A DNA stretch of 54,693 nt, from positions 1-54,693 of the forward strand of contig MNQS01000116.1 in NCBI GenBank assembly GCA_001915545.1. The letters are read 5' to 3'. The translations under genes and the position numbers were made by a program. Under the pieces are notes generated by a model. That model did no database searches. It was not told the DNA's origin and saw only the letters and a list, made by a program, of their open reading frames with translations. Shown here piece by piece: positions 9,137 through 16,337 of the stretch (position 1 is its first letter; each line of letters begins with the position of its first letter). Source of the DNA: Bacteroides sp. 43_108. GTDB taxonomy: Bacteria; Bacteroidota; Bacteroidia; Bacteroidales; Bacteroidaceae.

Positions 9137-9802
9137 TTAATATATTGCTCCAAATCCAATGCCAGTAGAGTTACCTATTCCAACATTCCAAGCAAAAGCT
9201 TTTGTTTCAGGCTTCCCTTTTATATAGATAGGACATAAGCTTGCCTTGTTTCTTATATTGTGATAATTGATGTACTTAATTTTTTTCTTCTCATAATCTA
9301 AATCAAAATAAATATTCAAAGTTTCATCAACTGGCAATCCGGCAATCTCCATCTTATGTATCAATGTTTTTTTCATTAGTTCGCTAGACAAAGAATCTTC
9401 AAATGTGTAATGTTTTGCTTTTCCAGACTCATCTTCAGTACGTTTAATGAAAATAGGACTCCCTAAATAAAATAAGTTACGTGACATCAAATTCGGAGTC
9501 TCTTCTATCGAAATATCCACGACTTTCATCCCTGCAAACATTTCTGGATTCTTTAAAATCGATGCTATAATCTGTTTTATCCTTGTCTCCTCATAAAAAC
9601 TAATGAACCAAGAGGCACCATTAGGAAAATCCAAACCATTCTCTTTCTTTACTCCATGATGTAACCATGAAAATGAATATAAAGAAATAGAGTCATGCTC
9701 ATTATTTACTCCCAACCATTTATGCAATACGCCAACTAAATATTTCTGATAATCAAAAGACACAATTTCATCATTCTGTGATGTGTTTAAATAAATTCTC
9801 AT
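9137..9802 (-). CDS. cas6: CRISPR pre-crRNA endoribonuclease Cas6
   Basis: The 221-residue protein is the first gene of the operon. Its C-terminus holds the glycine-rich RNA-binding loop of Cas6 (WNVGIGNSTGIGFGAIY) and its N-terminal half has histidines (VLHKWLG and WLHHGVKK) near where the family catalytic His lies. Cas6 cuts the repeat RNA, here expected just upstream of the AUUGAAAC handle. The ATG at 9802 leaves a 5' region of AT-rich DNA before the tRNA-Arg terminator. Confidence is high because of the G-loop and context. Confidence 0.93.
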   Translation of the reverse strand: MRIYLNTSQNDEIVSFDYQKYLVGVLHKWLGVNNEHDSISLYSFSWLHHGVKKENGLDFPNGASWFISFYEETRIKQIIASILKNPEMFAGMKVVDISIEETPNLMSRNLFYLGSPIFIKRTEDESGKAKHYTFEDSLSSELMKKTLIHKMEIAGLPVDETLNIYFDLDYEKKKIKYINYHNIRNKASLCPIYIKGKPETKAFAWNVGIGNSTGIGFGAIY

Positions 9803-9833
9803 AGCACTGTTATTTGTAAAATAATCTACGACG

Positions 9834-9864
9834 CAAGATATAAAGAATATTTAGCTACCACAAA
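9834..9864 (-). promoter_or_regulatory. Weak candidate promoter for the cas6-cas7 operon
   Basis: On the minus strand TTTG (9864-9861) is followed after 19 bp by ATATCTTG (9841-9834), which fits the Bacteroidetes spacing but matches TAnnTTTG poorly. It lies about 32 bp before the cas6 ATG. The rest of 9803-10057 is AT-rich DNA in which I see no gene. Confidence 0.3.
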
Positions 9865-10057
9865 TATTTTTTATTTTTCCAAGAACAAATTTCTCTAATC
9901 AGTCTATTCTCATTGAAAATCCAGAAACTTACAATCCATCCGGATTTTTCATTTCAGTTATTTGGAATTATTATTTACCAGATTTTCACCTCCCAGCAGA
10001 GGTTTCATCTACCATATATCAAGATTTCTATAACCGTAAGAAGAGAAACAAAATAAG

Positions 10058-10101
10058 AAAAGAGGAAATCAAGATCTGTGCGATTACTGATTTCCTCTTT
10101 T
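10058..10101 (-). terminator. Rho-independent terminator after the tRNA-Arg pair
   Basis: AAAAGAGGAAATCA (10058-10071) and TGATTTCCTCTTTT (10088-10101) are exact complements with a 16-nt loop. On the minus strand the hairpin begins 4 bp past the tRNA at 10106 and is followed by CTTATTTTG, consistent with termination of the tRNA transcript before it enters the cas6 upstream region. Confidence 0.7.
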
Positions 10102-10105
10102 TCCG

Positions 10106-10179
<74 letters not shown>

Positions 10180-10205
10180 ATCCTTGTAATTTGTAAAGCT
10201 TTCAG

Positions 10206-10279
<74 letters not shown>

Positions 10280-10295
10280 ATCCTTAATTGCGGTG

Positions 10296-10327
10296 CAAAA
10301 GTATGCTTTTATTTTGAATTACACAAA
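10296..10327 (-). promoter_or_regulatory. Promoter of the tRNA-Arg pair
   Basis: On the minus strand TTTG (10327-10324), 20 bp, then TACTTTTG (10303-10296) matches the Bacteroidetes primary-sigma consensus at both boxes and in spacing. It ends 16 bp before the first tRNA nucleotide. Confidence 0.85.
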
Positions 10328-10410
10328 TTTTTCCAGGGTTTTATACGATTATCAGGTACATTTATTCAACTCCGGCTACTCGTCCGACCCTACCAGTTTC
10401 CGGCTAAATT

Positions 10411-12648
10411 CTAATATCCAGTATTTTGTGAAATTCCACCGGCAATTACATCTCCTTGCGGAATAGGAAGCAACAACCTATAGTCTTCTACTCCGTACAC
10501 CTCTTTCGCGAATCCTGTCCTTTTCAAAAAGGCAAAGTTCACGTCACAATAAAGCGACAGTTGCAACCGGGCGCTCTTAATTTTATCCAAAACCGTAGTT
10601 CCTGACAATGGGATTCCCTTTGCTGCGACAATCTTGTTCAACTGGCTTTCTGCATCCGACGTGCTGCCGTTTTTACAAAGACATTCTGCATATGACAACA
10701 GTACATCCGTATACGTCATAAGAGGAACAAGAGAAGGAATTCCTAACGAAATGTTGCTACGTGTCATCACGTCATTCCGAACTGCCAGTATGGTTTCTGT
10801 TCCACTCCCATTGTTATATAAATCCGTGATCGTTTCTTTCTGGTTGTAATTGGAAGAGTCCAACATATAAAAACCACCGGATATAACCTTGGCAAGGAGC
10901 GGTTCTGCCTGCCGATAATTACCTTGATACATATAAATATCTGCCAGAAGTATACGGGCCACATCTTTGGAAACAAAGAAAAAGTCATTGGCATCTCCCA
11001 ACGATTCATTCTTCTTTTCCTCCAGGTTATCCATTGCCCCTTGCAGCTCCTTAATCAAACGGGAAAATATCTCCGACTGAGGAGTCTTGGAAATACTGGA
11101 ACCACCTGCTACCCCAAAATCAGTACTGTCTACATAAGGTACATCCCCCCATGCCACAACCATGTAATAATAATACAAAGCATTCCATACATCAAAGTTA
11201 CTCTGATATACTCCCAATTGCTTCGCTTCTGCTTCCTTAAACATCAGGTTCATCCTATTGGCACGATAAAAAGAGTTCCAGATGTCACTTATAATCGTCG
11301 CATCCGGACTTATATATTGAGGAACTAAATTTGCCTCTTTGTTATAATGATAATATTGTTCCATCAACGACCACTGCGAAAAAGCTTTTGCAAGTTCTAA
11401 AGCAAAGCTGGCTACCACCGTCTTGCCACTTTCTCCCAACTTAGGCAGAGGCATATCGGGGTTTCCTTCCTGGGCAATCTTCACCTCTCCTACTTCATTC
11501 CCCATACAGTCGTATACTTTCACAGAAGCTTCTTTAGAAGTTCGAGAATTTAGAGGACTCACATTGATGGTAAGCACATTATTCTCCAGCGACTTCTCAA
11601 GAGAGACAGAAGCATCTACCAAGCCCTCATAAATATCCGTAGAAAAATAATCCTCCGAAATGAGAGGCGGATACGACTCGTCATCCTCTGAAATCAGCGG
11701 TTCCAAATAAACTGGTACAGGAGAGGTAATCTTTATCGTATAATTGCCACCCTGGTTCGGTACCTGAAGTTCCGTGGTTTCCAGTGTAACCGTCTGCCCT
11801 TCTTGTAAGGTCTCGTTTCCGGCCACTCCGTCATTATCCCAGTCAAAGAAGTAAGCCAGTTCCTTCACTTCTACCGACAGGCCTATTTCCTCATAGCGGT
11901 CAATAACATGGTTGCGAACAGCCGACAACTGCCCGGCCAATGCATTCCGGTCTTCTTTCATCTGCTGCCGAGTTGACTCTGTAAATGCACCGTTATCTCC
12001 AAATTCTTTACACAGCTTGGCCAAATACTCCGTCAAAGCAGCTTCACTTCTATCTACAATCAATAAAGATGATATAGCAATCAGGGCAGCTGATTCATCT
12101 GTACCTCCAATGATGGAAAATGAAGAGGCATCCTTATCTTCATATCTCTGGAGCCCGAAAGCCGTAAACAATTCTTTTTGTGCTTGCGTATTGGCTTCTT
12201 TAAAACTCATACCTCCTTCCACCAGCCTCTGTACACGCTGGTATTTCAGATGAGTCAGCACATTGACATTGACCGTGGTCTTATCTGACAAATCAACCAA
12301 TGCACGCAGGCTTAAGGTACCTGAAGAAAGCTCTCCTTCTACTTCATTAAAGAAATATCCGTTGGCTGTAAGTTCTGCATAAGGAGCTTCAAACAATTTG
12401 GAACCAAAAGAGAAATTTCCCATATCGTCTTGAATGGTAGAGGAATAGAAATCACCTCTTACCTGAAGCTTGGAATCCATGGGCTGGATGGTAATGGCCG
12501 ACCCACTCACAAAAGGTCCTTTTTCTACCTTCCCCGAAACATTATACGTATGAGGTTCAAACGATTCTCCCTTTTCCGAGTCTTTCCCACACGAAGAAAA
12601 TAAAACGGAGAAAGCTACCAGTCCTCCGATGTATAGCCTTAATTTCAT
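10411..12648 (-). CDS. Lipoprotein with BACON-like and SusD/RagB-like domains
   Basis: I start at the Met at 12648 (residue 9 of the longest frame), giving 745 residues and a signal peptide MKLRLYIGGLVAFSVLFSSC with a lipobox Cys at residue 20. The first part (about 30-280) has a carboxypeptidase-regulatory-like start (YNVSGKVEKGPFVSGSAI). About 285-400 looks like a BACON domain (VPNQGGNYTIKI to VKIAQEG). The last 340 residues are SusD-like: YYYYMVVAWGDVPYV, LLADIYMYQGNYRQAEPLL and a C-terminus RLLLPIPQGDVIAGG ending NTGY. SusD proteins bind glycans at the surface with a SusC transporter, but no susC or glycosidase gene is adjacent. The domain order is unusual; the ligand is unknown. Confidence 0.8.
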   Translation of the reverse strand: MKLRLYIGGLVAFSVLFSSCGKDSEKGESFEPHTYNVSGKVEKGPFVSGSAITIQPMDSKLQVRGDFYSSTIQDDMGNFSFGSKLFEAPYAELTANGYFFNEVEGELSSGTLSLRALVDLSDKTTVNVNVLTHLKYQRVQRLVEGGMSFKEANTQAQKELFTAFGLQRYEDKDASSFSIIGGTDESAALIAISSLLIVDRSEAALTEYLAKLCKEFGDNGAFTESTRQQMKEDRNALAGQLSAVRNHVIDRYEEIGLSVEVKELAYFFDWDNDGVAGNETLQEGQTVTLETTELQVPNQGGNYTIKITSPVPVYLEPLISEDDESYPPLISEDYFSTDIYEGLVDASVSLEKSLENNVLTINVSPLNSRTSKEASVKVYDCMGNEVGEVKIAQEGNPDMPLPKLGESGKTVVASFALELAKAFSQWSLMEQYYHYNKEANLVPQYISPDATIISDIWNSFYRANRMNLMFKEAEAKQLGVYQSNFDVWNALYYYYMVVAWGDVPYVDSTDFGVAGGSSISKTPQSEIFSRLIKELQGAMDNLEEKKNESLGDANDFFFVSKDVARILLADIYMYQGNYRQAEPLLAKVISGGFYMLDSSNYNQKETITDLYNNGSGTETILAVRNDVMTRSNISLGIPSLVPLMTYTDVLLSYAECLCKNGSTSDAESQLNKIVAAKGIPLSGTTVLDKIKSARLQLSLYCDVNFAFLKRTGFAKEVYGVEDYRLLLPIPQGDVIAGGISQNTGY

Positions 12649-12720
12649 AATAAAAAGTTTTTGGTATCTCATTTCTAAATTCTGCCGGACAACCAGGTTA
12701 CCTCACCCGGTTATCGGATA

Positions 12721-12752
12721 TAAAGATAATTACATTTGTTAATATATACCAA
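12721..12752 (-). promoter_or_regulatory. Possible promoter of the SusD-like gene
   Basis: On the minus strand TTGG (12752-12749), 20 bp, TATCTTTA (12728-12721) resembles TTTG-N20-TAnnTTTG with one mismatch in each box. It lies about 75 bp before the chosen start at 12648. Confidence 0.35.
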
Positions 12753-12844
12753 CATTTTAAGCACTTTTCACTAAAGCAGACATTCCCCTATCTCTCTTTT
12801 CCAAAGGCCGTCACATAAAATGAGAAACGTACTACAACTTTTTA

Positions 12845-12950
12845 CGTTTCCGCACGCAAGCCATAGGTTTTCCGGTGCAGAACCCTACGTTTTCCGGACG
12901 GGAAACATACAGTTCCGTACCGGAAAACATAGAAAGTTTCCAGGCATTTT
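12845..12950. repeat. Array of five 22-bp-period palindromic units (array A)
   Basis: Five 18-bp units start at 12845, 12867, 12889, 12911 and 12933, exactly 22 bp apart. The best are GTTTTCCGGACGGGAAAC (12889-12906) and AGTTCCGTACCGGAAAAC (12911-12928), each built as a 7-bp arm, 4-bp centre and 7-bp arm. The 4-bp linkers are ATAG, CTAC, ATAC and ATAG. The outer units are more degenerate, and a weak sixth may follow at 12955. The array lies in the 432-bp gap between the divergent SusD-like and addA genes, 92-197 bp upstream of the addA -7 box. The same geometry with another core recurs at 43526. I do not recognise a named element. Confidence 0.8.
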
Positions 12951-13041
12951 CAGCATACCGCAGAAAGATTTCCGGATATACGTACCACAGTTCTCCCCTC
13001 ACTAATCGGCCGTTTCCTGCGGTTTTTCCGCGAAAATTCCG

Positions 13042-13049
13042 TAAGTTTG
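13042..13049 (+). promoter_or_regulatory. Predicted -7 box of the addA-addB operon
   Basis: TAAGTTTG matches TAnnTTTG exactly and lies 31 bp before the addA ATG. The expected -33 region has T-rich DNA (GGTTTTTCC) but no TTTG at the right spacing, so the promoter is only partly consensus. Confidence 0.5.
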
Positions 13050-13080
13050 TGTAACGAAAACCCTAAAAACGACATCACAC

Positions 13081-16000
13081 ATGGAACAGCATCCCCAGCT
13101 TTTAGTCTACAAGGCTTCTGCCGGCTCCGGCAAGACCTTTACACTGGCGGTACATTATATAAGACAACTGATTGAAGACCCGTATGCCTACCGCAGGATT
13201 CTGGCGGTGACATTCACCAACAAGGCGACGGCGGAAATGAAGGAGCGTATCCTGGAACAGCTCTACGGCATCGCTACGGCCGACGAAGGTTCGGAGGGCT
13301 ACCTGAAGGAGATTCAGAAAACATCAACCAAATCGGTTGAGGAAATCCGGGAATCGGCACGCGAAGCATTACGGCACATCATTCATGACTACAGCCGTTT
13401 CCGCATCGAGACCATCGACTCGTTTTTCCAATCGGTGATGCGCAACCTGGCGCGGGAACTGGAATTAGGGGCCAACTTGTCTATCGAGCTGAACAATACA
13501 GAGGTCCTGAGCGATGCGGTAGATGCCATGATTGAGAAGCTGGACCGGCGCTCACCGGTGCTCTACTGGCTGCTGGAGTACATCGAGGAACGTATCGTGA
13601 ACGACCGCCGCTGGGATGTGTCGAAGGACATCAAGGGGTTCGGACAGAATATTTTCGACGAGAGCTACATCGAAAAGGGAGAAGGACTGCGCCGGAAACT
13701 GGCCGACCCGAACTTTATTCCTTCCTACCGGGATGAGCTGAAAAGTATCCGCGAAGAGGTACTGGAATTCATGAAGGGATTCAGCGAACAGTTTACGGGC
13801 TTGCTCGAAATGCACGGACTGACTCCGGCAGACCTGAAGAACGGCTCACGGGGCATCGGCAGTTATTTCAACAAGCTGGCCAACGGGAAACTAAGCGATG
13901 ACATCCGTAATGCCACCGTGGAGAAGTGCCTGGAGAGCGAGGAAAACTGGACGACCAAAACGTCGGCCCACCGCGATGAAATCCGTTCGCTGGCGGCTTC
14001 GGAACTGATACCCTTATTAGCGGAAGCGGAAAACCGTCGTCCGCAGAACAACTTGCTACTCAACTCGTGCGACCTTTCGCTGCGTTACCTGAATAACCTG
14101 CGTTTGCTGGCACACATTGACGAGGAGGTACGCTTGCAGAACCAAACACATAACCGTTTTCTGCTGTCGGATACCAATGCCTTGCTCCATAGCTTAATCA
14201 GGGAGGGAGATGCCTCGTTTGTCTACGAGAAAATCGGTACCACCATCGATACGGTGATGATTGACGAGTTTCAGGATACCTCACGCATGCAGTGGGAGAA
14301 CTTTCATCTGCTGTTGCAGGAAAGTCTGGCACAGAAGGAAGGCAGCCTCATCGTAGGCGACATCAAGCAAAGCATCTACCGCTGGCGAAGCGGCGACTGG
14401 AAAATCCTGGCGGGACTGGGCAATGACCGGAGTTTCCGCATCAAGGAATGTACGCTCGACACAAACTGGCGAAGTGAGGCACGCATCATCCGCTTCAACA
14501 ACGAGTTTTTCACGGCGGCCTGCCAGACACTGAACCGGCGCTATCAGGAGGAACAGGGCATGCCTTGTGCCCAACTGGAACAGGCGTACAGCGACGTGCG
14601 GCAGCGTTGTGCCAAGAAGGAGGAGAAGGGCTTCGTAAAGGTGACCTTCCTACAAGACTCCAAGGAGCGGCCTTACACGGAAGCGACCTTGGAACAGCTG
14701 GCCAAGGAAGTGGAACGCCTTACGGCAGAGGGTATCCGCCTCAACGAGATGGCCATTCTGGTGCGAAAGAACCGGAGTATCCCCGACATTGCCGCTTACT
14801 TCGACGAACATACCCCCTACCGCATCGTATCCGACGAGGCGTTCCGGCTGAGTGCATCGCTGGCAGTGAGCATGCTCATCGACGGACTGCGGTATCTTTC
14901 TTCACCCGACGACCGCATCGCACTGGCGCGCCTGGCGGTAGCTTATCAGCAAGGGGTATTGCGCAAGGACATCAGTCTCAACACGGTGCTGCTCGACAAC
15001 CCGTCCCGTTACCTTCCGGCAGCCTTCCAATTGCAGGCAAACGAACTCCGCTTCATGCCGCTGTACGAACTGTTAGAGAAGTTGTTCGTGCTGTTCGACA
15101 TGCAGCTTATCGAGAAGCAGGATGCGTATCTCTGTGCCTTCTATGATGCGGTGACGGAATACATGCAGAACAACTCGTCGGAGCTGACAGCTTTCATCCG
15201 TTTCTGGGATGAGAAGCTGAACGCGAAGACCATCCCTTCGGGCGAGATTGACGGCATCCGCATCTTGTCCATCCATAAGTCGAAGGGACTGGAGTATCAC
15301 ACGGTGCTGCTGCCATTCTGCGACTGGAAGATGGAGAACGAAACGAACAATCACCTGATATGGTGCAGCGTGGCAGGTACGGGAAAGGAAACCGACATTC
15401 CGCCGTTCAACCGTCTGGACATCGTACCGGTGAACTATTCCGGTGCCATGGCGGAATCGGTCTATCACAACGATTACCTGGAAGAGAAATTACAGCTCTG
15501 GGTGGACAACCTGAATCTGCTTTACGTGGCGTTTACACGTGCCTGCAAGAACCTGATTATTTTCACAAAGGCGGGACAGAAGGGCACGGTTTCAGAACTG
15601 TTGTACGACAGTCTGCCCCTCATGCAGGAAGTGGCACTGCCGCTGGCACAGGAGAATCCGGAAGACGATGCAGTGGGCGAATACGGTGAGCTCTGCACGG
15701 CGCACGATGAGAAGAAGGCAGGCAAATCCAACCGGCTGTCATCGCCCCGCGAAGGAGTGCCCGTGAAGATGGAAAGCATCGAGACGCACATCGAATTCAA
15801 GCAGTCGAACCGTTCGGCCGACTTCATTCAGGGTGACGACACAGAGGACAATCGCGGACAGTACATCCGTCAGGGGCAGTTGCTGCACCAGGTGTTTGCC
15901 CACATCGAAAAGGCGGACGACCTTCCTTCGGCACTGGAACGACTGAGTTTCGAAGGGGTGTTCGAATCGGAGGAACAGAAGCAGCAGATTCAGGGACTGG

Positions 16001-16308
16001 CACACTGGGCCTTGCAGCATCCTGCCGTGAAGGACTGGTTCAGCGGTACGTGGGAGCTTTACAACGAGTGTTCCATTGTCTACACCGACGAGCTGGGACA
16101 GATGCAGACACGCCGCCCCGACCGCGTGATGCGGAAAGAAGGACAGGTGGTCGTGGTGGACTTCAAGTTCGGAAAGAAGAACGAGGCTTACCGCACACAG
16201 GTGCAGGAGTACATGGACTTGCTCACGCAGATGGGCTACACCCACATCCGGGGATTCCTCTGGTACGTGTTTGCCAATGAGCTGGAAGAAGTGACGCTTC
16301 CGGCCTGA
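13081..16308 (+). CDS. addA: AddA/RecB-type helicase-nuclease
   Basis: The 1075-residue protein has the UvrD/RecB helicase motifs: Walker A KASAGSGKTFTL (residues 11-22), AVTFTNKATAEMKERI (motif Ia), MIDEFQDTSRMQWE (Walker B, about 395), VGDIKQSIYRWRSGDW and ILSIHKSKGLEY (motif V). The C-terminus has the PD-(D/E)XK nuclease signature RRPDRV then VVVVDFKFG and QVQEYMDLL. It would resect double-strand breaks for recombination and degrade foreign linear DNA, acting with the product of the next gene 29 bp downstream. The length and two-gene arrangement fit the AddAB branch. Codon use is GC-rich, unlike the CRISPR and BREX regions. Confidence 0.9.
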   Translation: MEQHPQLLVYKASAGSGKTFTLAVHYIRQLIEDPYAYRRILAVTFTNKATAEMKERILEQLYGIATADEGSEGYLKEIQKTSTKSVEEIRESAREALRHIIHDYSRFRIETIDSFFQSVMRNLARELELGANLSIELNNTEVLSDAVDAMIEKLDRRSPVLYWLLEYIEERIVNDRRWDVSKDIKGFGQNIFDESYIEKGEGLRRKLADPNFIPSYRDELKSIREEVLEFMKGFSEQFTGLLEMHGLTPADLKNGSRGIGSYFNKLANGKLSDDIRNATVEKCLESEENWTTKTSAHRDEIRSLAASELIPLLAEAENRRPQNNLLLNSCDLSLRYLNNLRLLAHIDEEVRLQNQTHNRFLLSDTNALLHSLIREGDASFVYEKIGTTIDTVMIDEFQDTSRMQWENFHLLLQESLAQKEGSLIVGDIKQSIYRWRSGDWKILAGLGNDRSFRIKECTLDTNWRSEARIIRFNNEFFTAACQTLNRRYQEEQGMPCAQLEQAYSDVRQRCAKKEEKGFVKVTFLQDSKERPYTEATLEQLAKEVERLTAEGIRLNEMAILVRKNRSIPDIAAYFDEHTPYRIVSDEAFRLSASLAVSMLIDGLRYLSSPDDRIALARLAVAYQQGVLRKDISLNTVLLDNPSRYLPAAFQLQANELRFMPLYELLEKLFVLFDMQLIEKQDAYLCAFYDAVTEYMQNNSSELTAFIRFWDEKLNAKTIPSGEIDGIRILSIHKSKGLEYHTVLLPFCDWKMENETNNHLIWCSVAGTGKETDIPPFNRLDIVPVNYSGAMAESVYHNDYLEEKLQLWVDNLNLLYVAFTRACKNLIIFTKAGQKGTVSELLYDSLPLMQEVALPLAQENPEDDAVGEYGELCTAHDEKKAGKSNRLSSPREGVPVKMESIETHIEFKQSNRSADFIQGDDTEDNRGQYIRQGQLLHQVFAHIEKADDLPSALERLSFEGVFESEEQKQQIQGLAHWALQHPAVKDWFSGTWELYNECSIVYTDELGQMQTRRPDRVMRKEGQVVVVDFKFGKKNEAYRTQVQEYMDLLTQMGYTHIRGFLWYVFANELEEVTLPA

Positions 16309-16337
16309 GTTTATTTTTTCACAACGATATTTCGACA

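Noticed and set aside
12820..13005. Short frame across palindrome array A
   Set aside because: It follows the repeat, has no start context and no similarity to a known protein; repeats of this kind tend to stay open by chance.
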